Assembly: GCF_014839805.1 (NCBI RefSeq)
Contig: NC_051119.1
Coordinates: forward strand, 7,309,245-7,373,244
Direction: 5' to 3'
Source: Manduca sexta
Taxonomy: Eukaryota; Arthropoda; Insecta; Lepidoptera; Sphingidae
Length of the DNA stretch: 64,000 bases
Shown here: piece after piece, positions 1-11,740 of the stretch
Layout of the letters: each line of letters begins with the position of its first letter
Numbering within the stretch: position 1 is the first letter of the stretch
Program-made: the position numbers and the translations under genes
The notes under the pieces: generated by a model
What the model was told of the DNA's origin: nothing
Seen by the model: the letters and a program-made list of their open reading frames with translations, nothing else
The model's database searches: none

Positions 1-410
1 TTTAATGTAAATTATAATTTAATGGTTCTGTATACTAACTTTTAGATACTACGATTGAATAATGGTGAAAATTCATAAATCTCTGGGTAATTGAGAACTA
101 CCTCCAAAAATAAAACTAAATCCCGAATGTTATTATGGTTTTTTATATTATAATTTTCTTTCGATGTTTTCAAGACCGCAGCTTTCATGGTCACGGGGTG
201 ACTGATATGTTGGTCATCCAAAAAGTCAAAGTTACAATGTCTACCTACATTTGAGGATAAAATCCGGAAAATAGTTTAATTTCAATGTGCATCATTCGCA
301 TAAACATCAAAAACCATTATACCTTCAAAAAGTTTACTAATATAGTTGAACTTAATACACATATTATCAAATAATGAGTTGAGATCAGATCAAATTTGGT
401 ACCTACACAG

Positions 411-3400
411 GTAACGATTTCCTATGGACGAGATGTTTTATGTCCCAAAAATATTGGACATGATTCTAATGAGATTTTTACGCTGGTTAAAGACCTTTAC
501 AAAGGCACATTAGCAAGCAATTTAATTCATGATTTAATGTTTGTTTCTATACGAGAATCGAACTCCGCTGAGGATACTAAATGGTGCAATGCAGATAGCC
601 TTTATGGATATTGTGTTATTGTAAAAAATCTTTGTTATTTCCACTTCTTTTTCCTGTCATTTTGTAAATATTTACCGCTTCTTATGTATTGTAGAAAGGC
701 GCTAAAACAGCTTTGTTTACTGTGTCATTAGCCTGTCCGACCGTTGATCCTAAACTATTTGTCTTCTACACACATTAATGACAAAAAACGAGAAAAGAGA
801 AACAGTTGAAATAATATATCGTAAATCAATATTAAGTATTTTACTTCTCGAAAAACGTTATTGGTTACTAAATAAAACTATGTATTTTTCCTCATTGACA
901 AAAATATGAAACCAGCTTAATATAACATTGTTTATAGGTACTATCCCAATCGATTTGGCCTATTTCTAAAATATTATTAAATATATCAAGTACATAACAT
1001 AATTATGGGATGTAGCATACGTGACAAATATCGAACCTTTTTTAACTTAAAGGAATTATTTAATAAGTTATAAAATTATTGCTCTACGATGCAATATAGA
1101 GCATAATAGATTCTCATTTGACAAAGAGACTGTATTTCTGCTGGATCTATTATCTCCGTCCACATCTCTTTTTAATCGAAAATAATATATATATCAGCTC
1201 TGTATTATATAATACTGTCACTGCTGGGCACGGCCCTCCTCTACTTCTGAGAGTTATTAGGCCTTAGCCCCCCACGTTAGCTTAATGTGGATGGGAAGAC
1301 TTCAGATACCCTCAAAATTCCTATAGATAACTTCTCAGATATGCAGATTTCCTCACGATGGTTTTCTTTGCTGTTAAAGCAAGAGATGTCTCGCAAAGAA
1401 TACATACATAATTGTATATAATTCAGAGGTGTGTGACCTTAGGATTTAAACCTACAGACATTCGTCACGGCAGTCCTTTCCACACCCAACTAGGATATCG
1501 CCGCCTATAGGAAATAACTTAAGTTAATTTTAATATGAGTTTACTTGCGCGCTTTTTTCATCATTTGTTCTCAGTTTCTACTGTATTACGATTCAGTTTC
1601 TATTATGTGTCTTTGGCGGCAAAAATCTATACAATTACATGAGATCAACAGGAATAAAAAAATATTCCAGTTCTCATTTATTCTACATTCGAAGAATACA
1701 TTAAGCATATCGTCTAGCAAATAAACATCAATTACTTTTACTGTACTAAGGAACTCTAATCTTTGCAAACATCGATCAACGCGCACATAAATAACTTCCA
1801 AGAATAAGATAAATGTGTATCAATTAATATCATTGACGTCATATAATTACGTCATAAAGTTATTAATATGAACGATATCATTACTAGAATAGTCTGAACC
1901 TTATAAACCTAGATTCTATTACTAGATTGAAATGAAATTACTTGACCGATTTTTCGTTTAATTTATTTATACATCGTGACCATCAAGAATGACATTCTAT
2001 GAAGGAGTAAAAATTGAACATATAATCATGATTTTTTTTTTAAATAACTTTCATTTCAATGTTGAACTTACATAGTACATAATATGAATAATCTATACGC
2101 ATATATTTCTATAGGCTCACAAACTTCCCTTATATCTGTAAAAGTAACATTTACATGTAATGTAAAAACAATAAAGATTGCTAAAACACAAACGTTATAA
2201 TCTTTAACAAAAGCAATAATTTTAACACTGTTAATGAAAATTGGTTGTCAATTATTCCTCAGTTAAACGTTGGAATTAATTGCATCACAATCTACCCCGT
2301 TTGGTGACAAATTCTTAGCAGTAAAAAATTTCAACCTCACCTGGCTTTTGGCTTCATGCCAAGTAACTGCTACATATTTATCGATCTAAATGCAGAGTTT
2401 CTACATTTGTGAACGTTTGCCACGTGTCTAAAACATAAACTGAGACATCTTTTACGAATTATAATACGGATTAATTATCTAATTTGAAAAATAGGATTTT
2501 ATCAATCTGGAAATCATATCCTGGTCCTTCCAAGTCGTAGGTTATCAAGAAAAGTATCACTGGTCATTGATCCTTAGCAAAAACAGCAGAATGAACTTCA
2601 AAATCTATAAGATTTCTCTTTCCTTTTCTCATATCAGTCTAACCTTCTCTCTTCTTTTCCAGTATCGAAATTACCCAAATCACGAACCATGGGCTGTGCA
2701 ACATCCACTGGCCGGGGCATGAGCAGTGCGTCACTGTGACTTTCGGAGTCCCCCTGACTTACGAGGAGGGCATGAACTACCGGCTTAACGAGACCGACCT
2801 GCAGAAAATGTGGAAGTACATCGAGAAGGAGGACTTCAGTAAACGGATGGAGTTGCTTGGAATTGAGGTGAGGATGGTTTACTAATAAGGAAATCACTCT
2901 AAAACTTAGCAATTCCGGAAAATTATCTTCCAAGGCATCAAGGATAGCATACAACAGCATGTGAAACAGAGACTTGAGAAAAGGTCTTCATGGCCAATGA
3001 TTGTTTTGCAATTTACATCAATGCGTTATGAGTTAGAAAAACAATGCTTGTTCACAGCTATATAGAAATATTAATACACATAATCAGCAGCACTGCGCTT
3101 CATCAGGCGAGATCGCATCAACTGGAAACAGTTTTCGAAATGCAGAAGGAATCACGATCCTCTGTAATGGGGGGACGATTAAGAAGAAGAATACCCATAA
3201 TGCCGATTAGTGAAAATTAATACGTGATTAAAACCATTTAAAAGCTCAAAGTCATAGCATAGCATAAAGCCCTGAATTTCCTAAATATTACTAATGTTGC
3301 TTCCAGGAGTTCATCGTCCCCGACGATCAATCGGTGTTGATGATGTGGCTGTTGATCGGCGCGGGAGTGGTCGTCTCGATGGCGATGTTGGCGTTCGCTC

Positions 3401-6173
3401 TGTGGCGATTCAGCTGCTTCGATGATTACACCAGGTAAGAAAATCCATTCATACTGAGAAATAATTTCACGGTCACCCAAGGCCGTATCCAAAATACCTT
3501 TACAATTGTTAATGCTGGTACAAATGTATGAGAATGACATATTATAACAAAAGACTTACGATAATTATTAATATAGGTAACGATCAACATGATATATGAT
3601 ATAATTGGCATATTATGTTCCAGGATGCAAGCCTTCAGCGACACAGACAGTATAAAGGCGCAAAAGAGGGATTTGGATCTCTATCCCACCCCCCACCAGA
3701 CCCTGCCACCCCTCTACAGCGAGAACGACTACAAATGGCCTGATCTCAACAAATTCGATGATGATGCTAGAGGTGAGCATTCAGCATACAATCAAACCAG
3801 GTTCTGTTTTCTGCGATAGGCAAAAGCTTGACAGGCTCCAGAAATAGTCAATGTTTGAGTGCGGGTAAAATTACTATAAGTTGGAGGGTTAATGTATATC
3901 AAAACAAACACGTAACACACCTTTATCTCCGAAGCGGTAGCTGTCTGTTCGGACGTGTTTGATTGTGTGTTACATGTCTGTACATGCAAATACTTTTCAG
4001 CACGTGTGGTCTGTCTTATGTTATAAAGGCGAGCTACCCACCCTCGTCCCCCTACAAGGTGGACATATGACCTAATAAAAGTTGCAGAAGGTTGTTGGCT
4101 GCAAGCCGCTTCCAATCGGTCGATCTGATGAAATCTTTGGGGGATACCCATGTTCAACAGTAGGCGTCTTGCGGCTGATGTTGATATTTTGTTTGTAAAT
4201 TAAGGCAATAAGTAAGTCACTTGGTAGCTTCACATCACCATGTTTTAGTATTATATTTCCTAGGGTGTGTCTCTTATTCCAAGATATTAGACGTTGAGAC
4301 GTACCACTTGCAGGCACACTAAATATGATTAAAACTAAATATATTGTAGCTGTCTTTGTCAATTGCTAACGGATGACAGTGACAGCAGGAGGTTTTAAAT
4401 GTAGGCGCTATATTTAGTAAGTGGTTGTGCAAGCCAACCAAGTTTCTAGTTAAATTGGAACAGAATAATGCTTGACATTAGAAACATACGAGGTGATGAC
4501 TATTTAGACGAATTGTAGAATTGAATAAGTACTTGTATGATTCCGTAATTTACTTTTCGTGTTTTATGACTGACTTACAGATTATCTTTAGTTACTTTAG
4601 ATAGTGTTTTATATTTGTTATAGATTACATTTTCTAGATTACGTTTGGCGATATTACTAAAAACATTTTTACATACATACATACATAGTATCACACCTCT
4701 ATTCCATAGGGGTAGGCAGTGACTATGGATTGCCACTTTCACGATTCTGACACACTTCTCGAGCTTCTTCCAACTTCATCAATCATTTCATGCATTTTTT
4801 CCGGTTCAGGTAATTTTGACCTGGTCTTTACTAAGAATGTCAGATATCTGACATTCAAAGGTTCGATGCGGTCGAGCCCTACCGGCTCTTCCATCCACAT
4901 TCGCCTTATAGACTCTCTTTGTCAGTCTTTTATCATCCATCCTCTCCAAATGCCCAAACCACCTTAGCATACTCTTCTCAATTTAATCTTCTAAAAACTT
5001 TTCGCAAAAAAAAAAAGTTAAAATGAATGTGTAATTCTGTTATTTCAGTGGACATTGGAGGGTTCGCCAACAGAAGTTATATCCGAGACGACTTGTACGA
5101 CTTGGACTACGAAGAAGAAGTGCCCAATAACGAAAGGTAAATTTGTAATCAATTACATAATAATGTTTGCATATTAAAAACATTGTCCTACAAAAACAAA
5201 TTTCAAACCATTAACATTAATATTTGCTGGTGCAGGATATATTTTATATCCGCCCGTATAGCGACCACCGTACACAAGGTGTTAAAACCCGCCATAGTGG
5301 CGCACGTAAGTGTGTCGCGTTCCGGGATTACCTGTGTATAATGTAAATCCGTCCGATTCCATCAGGCCGGCATAATTGTGTCGACTGCCGAGGGGTAATC
5401 ATCCCTCGTCAGTCGACATTCTATTCCACTTACTATAAGGTGCATAAGGGTCACTTTGCCTTGACGGTATAAAAAATAATTATACTTTATCTATATTGTA
5501 TGTAGGTATTTATTTTCATTAATCATTAAAAAAAAAGCTTCTTCTTTTATCGCATCCTGTCACATATCTCTTAGGCATCTTCGATAGTATAAACCTATCA
5601 AGATATTTTGACTTACCTTTTAATTCTGCTCAGTGATAGCACGTGTATCCTATATCAATGACGATAATGGGAAAAATATAGTTACTAACATGGGAACTAA
5701 CACTAGAGGAAAGGCAGCATACATTTTAACGCGACTAGTAACAACTACTACGCAATGCTTACTTATAAACTTCCATACTTTCAAAAAAAATTGGGTTATT
5801 TTTACATATAATTCCGACAATCTTTATGTAAACTATATCACTAACAAACTAACAAATTACATGTTCACAACTGACGTGTAGCCATAGCTTTAAATCATTG
5901 TACAGCATGTGAGTACTATCGTGTAACTCTATCATAACTTGTTATGAAATTGCGTAATTTGATGACAACCGTAACTATTCATAATATAATAAACCCCACA
6001 TAGGTATAGTATTCTTGATAAATACAGAATAACAAATACTTTAATTACAAATTCGGTATTAGCCAATAAATACTCGTTATTTACAATTTATAAATAATTG
6101 CCAAGTTATTAATAGTTTATTTCTTTGTTACAGAGTCAGAAACAGCCTCCGAGACAACTACAGCAATGTTTAG
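411..6173 (+). CDS. Single-pass membrane protein, unrecognised (copy A; 5' end outside window)
   Basis: Exons inferred from AG/GT junctions and matching phases are 411-620, 2115-2137 (tentative 23-base microexon), 2663-2867, 3307-3434, 3624-3772, 5049-5136 and 6134-6173, ending in TAG. They total 843 bases (280 codons plus stop). I do not recognise the family. The first large exon is a hydrophilic domain with several cysteines. Exon 2663-2867 has two close cysteines (motif CNIHWPGHEQC) and an N-glycosylation sequon (NET). Exon 3307-3434 has a hydrophobic span of about 23 residues starting LMMWLLIGAG, followed by RFSCFDDY. The remainder is a tail of roughly 100 residues rich in Asp, Glu and Tyr (YDLDYEEE). 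This suggests a type I topology with an extracellular N-terminus. No start codon or signal peptide is visible, so upstream exons must lie left of the window. AATAAA follows at 6338-6343. Confidence 0.7.
1182..1504 (-). mobile_element. tRNA-derived SINE (family 1), full length, copy A
   Basis: Reverse-strand match to the better-preserved element at 53863-54190. On the minus strand it begins GGCGATATCCTAGTTGGGTG (pol III A-box-like), has a degenerate B box (GGTTTAAATCC), the shared AGGAAACC body and the GGGCAGT... tail. It sits in the intron after the first visible exon of the membrane protein gene, so it predates the block duplication or haplotype split. Confidence 0.8.
4128..4185 (+). mobile_element. 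RTE-like retrotransposon 3' tail relic
   Basis: The tail (CTTTGGGGGATACCCATG, then CGGCTGATGTTGATA) resembles the 3' end at 47140-47232 (GGGGGAGGCCTG, then CTGATGATGATGATAATG). This is the common lepidopteran RTE-type ending. It is degenerate and has no intact reading frame. The equivalent in copy B is near 16700-16757. Confidence 0.45.
4712..4980 (-). mobile_element. Non-LTR (RTE-type) reverse transcriptase C-terminal relic, copy A
   Basis: Translating the minus strand gives the conserved end of endonuclease-reverse transcriptase ORFs (MLRWFGHLERMDD, RLTKRVYKANVDGRAGR), then degenerates with stops. It lies antisense in the intron before exon 5049-5136 of the membrane protein gene. It contains a perfect 22-base palindrome at 4835-4856. 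A 5'-truncated, dead element. Confidence 0.8.
5226..5476 (+). repeat. Dispersed repeat family 2, copy A
   Basis: About 250 bases shared with 17817-18070, 30375-30620 and, in reverse, 35001-35260. Shared landmarks are TATATCCGCCCG, the GTGTTAAAAC segment, GTGTCGCGTTCC, GGCCGGCATAAT, a GTCGACTG / CAGTCGAC pair and CACTTTGCC followed by an A-rich end. It looks like a non-autonomous lepidopteran element, with class not determined. It sits in the last intron of the membrane protein gene. Confidence 0.7.
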
Positions 6174-7918
6174 AAATAATACGAGTTTTAAAATTGTGAC
6201 ACATTATCAAAAAACCTGCCTCTCTTAATCCTTACTATGGCTAATGTATTGCCGTTGAGCTAAATATCTCATATTTGTGCAGCTTTGTCATCCCCAGCGT
6301 TTAGAACTGAAGGATTATATACTCTAAATAAGTCAGAATAAATGACTTTTTAAATGAATTTGTATTGTGTCATGATTTACAAGTGTTAGTCGACGATAAA
6401 TATGAAGTCGCCATTTTTTAATGTCGATAATATAACTGTGTATATTTATAATAAGGTTTAATATGTGATTATTATAGCAACTGTCATTTGAAATGAAAAT
6501 AAGACAAAATTTTAAATCAAAGCGAGTATATTATAGTAAATGTGTTATGATTTTAATCATATTTTATATGAAAATATATAATAAGACTAAAAATATACTG
6601 TGCGTTATTTGTTTAGTAATATATTGTGGTATTAAATGTAAAGCATTTAAAATATACGTGAATGTTAATGACAGTATATGTAAAAACTAAAACGAAAATG
6701 TGGTTCCTTACAGATATTCATTTTGGTAATAAAATATAATTGGCATATATATTTGTGTATTTTATTTGACATAAATGTTTATCTAAAATATATTGCTTTA
6801 ATAATATCAGTTAATTTTATTTCCCAATTTTATTCTGAAGGAACTGTATTTTCGTATGTAATATAAGAATACCTAAAACTATATTAGATAATTATATTAA
6901 ATATATTATAGGCCGTTGGTATAGGCGAGATAGTTTCCGTTATAATGAAATATTTTATTGTTACCTTAAAATTTAAGGTAGTTTATTGATCAAAATTAGT
7001 ATAAACTTCTTGCATGGACTTAGGCAATGTAAGATATATTTAAATTTTATTTCATTTATTCTGACTATGTCCATGTTGGTTGTAAATGATTATTAACAAT
7101 GATTTTGGAATAACGCAATCATACTCAGGCCGTTAGAACTAGTGTTGTTATTTTTTATTTGTTTTATAAAAATATTTTTAAAAGAATTTAAATTTTTGTT
7201 TTGGTTTTAACGACGAATAAACAGTTATTTTTTTATTTGCGTTTTTTTTTGTTTTTTTTTTTATTTGTTTTAGAGTTGCAAACGCTGCAAAAATACTTTA
7301 ATGGGAATTAAATGGACATTAAAACTGGATATCAAAATCTATATAAAATGAAGACAGACTGATAAAAAAAACAACTTGATGTAACTGCGATACATTTTAA
7401 AATCTATATTAACAACTTCACATTAATGTTTTGTTTTTTTTTTATTAGTGTATTTTTTTTAAATATTTAAAGTAAATTAAATAAAAGAAGGTATATTTTT
7501 AATAGATTCACAATAAAGCCAAGTTAGGCACACCTTGATACCTCGATTCGCTTACGCTTACGGAAAATAGAAAATATACGCCATTAAGCTATAAATATAG
7601 ATAAATATTATCCTAGCCTTGTTAGTTAGAAAAAAATCTAGATTCATTTCCAAAAAACATATCATTTTAGTTAACTAGAGTTGTGTTTAGAGTTTATAAT
7701 AGGGTTGTGAGAATGTAGTATAGACATGAAACATTAAAATTGTTTTAATTGACAGTCACACACAGTAAACGTAAGATATAGAATCTTGAGATGTTTAAAA
7801 ATTAAGCACATGTGCCACTGAAAAATAATAATTGACTTGAAATTATCGTTAAACGTATACAATCTAATAAACGAGTTTTCGCGTTAAAACGAGCGAGGAA
7901 GTGTCTGTTAGTCTTGTC
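6174..7918. other. AT-rich 3' flank, copy A
   Basis: Very AT-rich sequence after the membrane protein stop codon, holding the probable 3' UTR and then poly-T and poly-A tracts. Short open frames such as 6493-6690 are low-complexity and differ between the copies. No gene is supported. The equivalent in copy B is 18972-20714. Confidence 0.6.
6338..6343 (+). terminator. Poly(A) signal, membrane protein gene copy A
   Basis: AATAAA lies about 165 bases after the TAG stop at 6171-6173 and is conserved in copy B. It is the first canonical signal downstream of the stop. Confidence 0.5.
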
Positions 7919-7938
7919 ATGTCTAATCCAATAGTTGA
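7919..7938 (+). CDS. Start of a possible first exon, cut by gap (copy A)
   Basis: ATG and the first codons (MSNPIV) of the short candidate first exon seen whole at 20715-20783; the rest is replaced by the N gap. Confidence 0.3.
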
Positions 7939-8438
7939 NNNNNNNNNNNNNNNNNNNNNNNNNNNNNNNNNNNNNNNNNNNNNNNNNNNNNNNNNNNNNN
8001 NNNNNNNNNNNNNNNNNNNNNNNNNNNNNNNNNNNNNNNNNNNNNNNNNNNNNNNNNNNNNNNNNNNNNNNNNNNNNNNNNNNNNNNNNNNNNNNNNNNN
8101 NNNNNNNNNNNNNNNNNNNNNNNNNNNNNNNNNNNNNNNNNNNNNNNNNNNNNNNNNNNNNNNNNNNNNNNNNNNNNNNNNNNNNNNNNNNNNNNNNNNN
8201 NNNNNNNNNNNNNNNNNNNNNNNNNNNNNNNNNNNNNNNNNNNNNNNNNNNNNNNNNNNNNNNNNNNNNNNNNNNNNNNNNNNNNNNNNNNNNNNNNNNN
8301 NNNNNNNNNNNNNNNNNNNNNNNNNNNNNNNNNNNNNNNNNNNNNNNNNNNNNNNNNNNNNNNNNNNNNNNNNNNNNNNNNNNNNNNNNNNNNNNNNNNN
8401 NNNNNNNNNNNNNNNNNNNNNNNNNNNNNNNNNNNNNN
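7939..8438. other. Assembly gap, 500 N
   Basis: Exactly 500 N, a conventional placeholder length, so the true distance is unknown. It lies precisely at the right end of the visible copy A. Reading frames across it are artefacts. Confidence 0.99.
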
Positions 8439-8627
8439 GTACAATACATATTTGCAAAACATTGAGTCATTTTCTGACAAAATCGTTAATACTTAGAACG
8501 TGTTGAAAACAAACATGTTGAGGAAGGAAATGTTACAAATATTTGTCTTAATAGTTCAACAATAGGGAAAAATGTATGTACAGCATTAGGATGCTGCACG
8601 AAAATAGGAAATATTAACCGCCATTTT

Positions 8628-8850
8628 AACCGACTTAAAAAAAATAGGAGGTTCTCAATTCGACGTGATTTTTTAAAGTCGATTGCCTCAAAACTCGGTC
8701 ATTTATTAACTAACAGATTTGGATTTTTTTATTTGAATATATTTTCTGATTGATCCAGATTTTTTTTCAAAATCGGTTCAGTTACACATTTTCCTTTTCT
8801 GTACCAATTTTTTTTTAAATTTAGATCATATTATTTAATGGCGGTCACAT
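8628..8850. repeat. Putative MITE-like repeat
   Basis: Contains GGAGGTTCTCAATTCGAC, similar to GGAGGTTCACAATTCGAC near 50459-50476, within T-rich and A-rich tracts. The pattern is familiar from lepidopteran non-autonomous elements. Boundaries are uncertain and no target-site duplication was identified. Confidence 0.35.
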
Positions 8851-9050
8851 CCGGAATTCTTTATAAGATATGACGGCACTTCTACAGTGATAAATAATTG
8901 AGTGCACTTGTAAAGATTTTATCAGTAAGATAAAATTCAATTGTAATTAAACACCACTCAAACATGTTTCATAAAACTTAAAATTATTTTTTTACTATAG
9001 GTTCGTAATTTACAAAAAAATATATAAAAAGAGTGAATGAATGCATTACT

Positions 9051-9395
9051 CCTAGCCGAATTTCGGCCACGGCGGCCAATTTTAACGGTCACCAACTAAG
9101 TACGCTGGACATTTTATAGTGCACAAGTGTGTGCGCAATACACAAGTGCATTATTCCTTCACTCTCATAGTCTAGTGATAGGGCAATCAGACATGACCGG
9201 ACAGAGGACCGGCGCGGGATTAACGGCTTTACATGTTTTCTGAGCAGTCAATTTCCTGACTCCGAGGCGGGAATCAGTCATTTTTAAGATGTGAAAACTA
9301 AGTCAAAATTATTTTTGGACTAACCCAGGATTCGAACTTATCAACGCGGTAGTCGTACCGCGTACGCATTACAACTACGCCACCGAAGCAATCAA
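9051..9395 (-). mobile_element. tRNA-derived SINE (family 3), antisense
   Basis: Shares GAATTTCGGCCA, GTGCACAAGTGTGTG, CCTTCACTCTCATAGTC and CCTGACTCCG with 36136-36606. Its right end (CCCAGGATTCGAACTT, then ACTACGCCACCGA) is the reverse complement of a tRNA-like head with a B box, so the element is on the minus strand. Confidence 0.65.
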
Positions 9396-9739
9396 GAGAA
9401 ATGTAATGTAACGTAATATCAAAACAGTGAACGTATACGGGCTGGAATACACGCCGAAATATATTTGGCTTCTTTATAGTCCATTGCCATTAACAAGACT
9501 GTCATAAAAAATATTACGCCTTCCGAGTTACTTTTGGCTTATGTGTTGACCTATATTTACTTATCGTATTGCGTAAGATAAATAAATACAAAAATACTAA
9601 AGCTTCTTATAAATTAATCTAATTGTAGCCAGGGTAACTACTGGACATAATAAGACTTAACATCTCATGTCTCAGGATGGCGAGAGTAATAACAATCAAT
9701 ACTTTGATATTCAAGGTGTTGGATGGTGTTTCTATGGTT

Positions 9740-9812
9740 TTTGGGCGGTCATATCGCTTACCATCAGGCGAACGGGAAAATCGTCTCGTCATTCAAAGCT
9801 ATAAAAAAAAAA
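9740..9812. repeat. TACCATCAGG-type dispersed repeat
   Basis: GGCGGTCATATCGCTTACCA followed by TCAGGCGA and an A-rich end resembles 47010-47112 (TTACCATCAGGTGGACCAGT, then CGTTTGCCT and poly-A). This is a common 3' end of lepidopteran interspersed repeats; the class is not resolved. Confidence 0.5.
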
Positions 9813-10291
9813 CTAATTCTTTTTACTTCTAAACTGACCTATATTTGTTTACCGGAATTGAATCAGCCATCCGCCATATTAACTACCTGTCTTGGCACAC
9901 GTAGCTGGTGTATTGCGTCATTTTCCAGGAATAGGGATATCCTACTTTCAAGTTGCCGTTATTTAACGATAGATGTCGGTAGAAAACAGATGAAAAATAT
10001 ACAAACTTTTTGTAATAATTTAGGGATATCACAAAACATATCGTTTTAAATTAAACTAATTAAATTTGCTGAAACTGATAAACACGATAAACGGAAAAAA
10101 ACGTGTATAATTAAAGCATAATATTGAAATAACTTCGGAGCAAAATAAGAGGTAATCGAACGCGTAACAATTCCGCCAATCTTCACGAATGTAAACTTCA
10201 TCTTGTAATTATAAACATTAGATTTAACGAATCAAAACATCCATTCTAAAACACAAGTGCTGTTGACACGCTAGCCAAATCTGACTACAAC

Positions 10292-10300
10292 TATAAATAA
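10292..10300 (+). promoter_or_regulatory. Possible TATA box of the DUF1295 gene
   Basis: TATAAATAA lies about 340 bases before the ATG at 10634. Initiation roughly 30 bases downstream would give a 5' UTR of about 310 bases. It was judged only by motif and position. Confidence 0.3.
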
Positions 10301-10633
10301 AACCACGCCAGTTGAGTGCTTGCAAACAAGATTCTTGACACAAACTCCGAGAGGCACTATTCTCCATATTGTTCCCGCGACCCATTTCCTAACATTCTAA
10401 ACCTAATTAAATGTACTTAAATTATGATTACGAAACAGCTTGATAAAATGGAATCCGCGCATGCGTGCTCCCTGCCACGAGGCATGCGCAGTAGGATATT
10501 TTAGTAACCGAACACAGCTCGCACGGCAAATACTCCGCTTTAACGCAACTAGAACACAATGATACGTGAATGTGATTAAATAGTGAATTATGAACGTGAA
10601 TCGGTAACAGAAGACGATACTGTTTCTAGCAAA

Positions 10634-11596
10634 ATGGAGCCGTTGATCGATAGAAATAACTTCGCGATAAGCGCTATGGTCACAGTGGCCATGCAAATAC
10701 TGTTCTTCACTATAGCATCCCTGTTCCAATGCGACAAAGTGACAGACTTCACGGGTGGCGCCAACTTCGTCATAATCGCTCTGTTGACATTCTTCCTCGG
10801 CCAAGGTGGGAGCCATTTAAAAAGCTATGACAGCAGGCAGCTAATGGTGACAGCGTTCGTCTGTGTTTGGGGCGTGAGATTGTCAGGATATCTCATATAT
10901 AGGATCTATCACATAGGCAGAGACAAACAGTTCGAGGATAGAAAAAGTAATACGCTGAGATTCGCCGTTTCTATAAGTGGCACATTTCAAGCTGTATGGG
11001 TGTATATAGTTAGTTTGCCAGTAATAATAATCAACTCGCCTCACCACTCATTTCCTAAGTCGCCGAAAACCATGACCACGTTGGACTCAGCAGGGGCTGG
11101 AGTCTTTGTCATAGGTCTGTTGATAGAAACGTATGCAGATCTGCAGAAATTCGCCTTTAGACAAGAACCGACGAATCAGGGAAAGTGGTGCAACGACGGT
11201 CTCTGGGGCTTATCTAGACATCCGAACTACTTTGGCGAAGTGGTGCTCTGGTGGGGCATTTTTATTATATCTTTAAATGTGATTGAAGGAGTCGAATGGA
11301 TTGCGATCATGTCACCACTCTTTACGAGCGCTATAATTCTGTTCTTGTCAGGGATACCGCTATTAGAACGCACTGCAGACGAGAAATACAGAGACAACCC
11401 TGACTACTTATACTACAAAGCTTCCACTTCTCCTCTTATACCTATACCACCTGCAATTTACGTAGAAGTCCCAAAATTCTTAAAATGCATACTCTGCTGC
11501 GAGTTCCCGATGTATGACTCGACAAATGAGGAGTTTCCTGCACCCACCATCGTCACAGAGACTACAAGCATCTCCATGGTGCAATCACAAACATAG
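10634..11596 (+). CDS. DUF1295 / steroid 5-alpha-reductase-like membrane protein
   Basis: A single uninterrupted frame of 320 codons ending in TAG. The start chosen is the ATG at 10634 in the good context AGCAAAATGG; the frame is open back to a TAA at 10577 but has no earlier in-frame ATG. The product has about seven hydrophobic spans (roughly residues 11-31, 44-57, 71-90, 118-134, 152-168, 202-217 and 222-244). The signature is [13 protein letters not shown] (residues 190-202), the conserved C-terminal motif shared by DUF1295, steroid 5-alpha-reductases and isoprenylcysteine methyltransferases, where it contributes to the NADPH- or cofactor-binding region. [12 protein letters not shown] (79-90) also fits the family. 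The expected location is the endoplasmic reticulum or another endomembrane. The substrate is unknown and the reductase role is inference. The C-terminal 50 residues are non-membrane, with a CILCC cluster and a Ser/Thr-rich end. It has no introns, unlike its neighbours. Confidence 0.85.
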   Translation: MEPLIDRNNFAISAMVTVAMQILFFTIASLFQCDKVTDFTGGANFVIIALLTFFLGQGGSHLKSYDSRQLMVTAFVCVWGVRLSGYLIYRIYHIGRDKQFEDRKSNTLRFAVSISGTFQAVWVYIVSLPVIIINSPHHSFPKSPKTMTTLDSAGAGVFVIGLLIETYADLQKFAFRQEPTNQGKWCNDGLWGLSRHPNYFGEVVLWWGIFIISLNVIEGVEWIAIMSPLFTSAIILFLSGIPLLERTADEKYRDNPDYLYYKASTSPLIPIPPAIYVEVPKFLKCILCCEFPMYDSTNEEFPAPTIVTETTSISMVQSQT

Positions 11597-11740
11597 CTAA
11601 AGAAAGCCGCGCGCACCGACGCGGCGGCAAAGATGGAATCCAACACCCAACCTACTGTACACAAGCAATTGTGATACAAGGAGAACGTACCAAAAAAACT
11701 ACCGAATTCCTTGCCGCTAAAACAAAACAACACTATAGAC

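Larger units (their letters stand above)
1..7938. repeat. Tandem block, copy A
   Basis: Base 1 matches base 12545 and base 7938 matches base 20734, with near-identity by eye throughout except for scattered substitutions and small indels. The block holds the single-pass membrane protein gene (visible part 411-6173), one antisense SINE, an RTE 3' relic and other repeats at equivalent places in both copies. Copy A runs off the left edge of the window and ends exactly at an N gap, so its true extent is unknown. It may be a real duplicate or an alternative haplotype. Confidence 0.95.
8439..10290. other. Intergenic, repeats only
   Basis: No gene is supported. It holds an element starting ACCGACTTAAAAAAAATAGG near 8628, an antisense tRNA-like SINE at 9051-9395, and a TACCATCAGG-type repeat near 9740-9812. 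The open frame at 9723-10049 runs through that repeat and does not look like protein. Confidence 0.6.

Noticed and set aside
2634..2960. Minus-strand open frame, 108 codons
   Set aside because: Antisense to exon 2663-2867 and runs through its splice sites.
3238..3540. Minus-strand open frame, 100 codons
   Set aside because: Antisense shadow of the membrane-span exon 3307-3434, whose plus strand has splice sites and a clear hydrophobic helix.
4719..4967. Plus-strand open frame in the membrane protein intron
   Set aside because: Reverse strand of an RTE reverse transcriptase relic; the recognisable protein is on the minus strand.
7802..8506. Several long open frames on both strands around 7802-8506
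   Set aside because: They are open only because the 500-N gap contains no stop codons.
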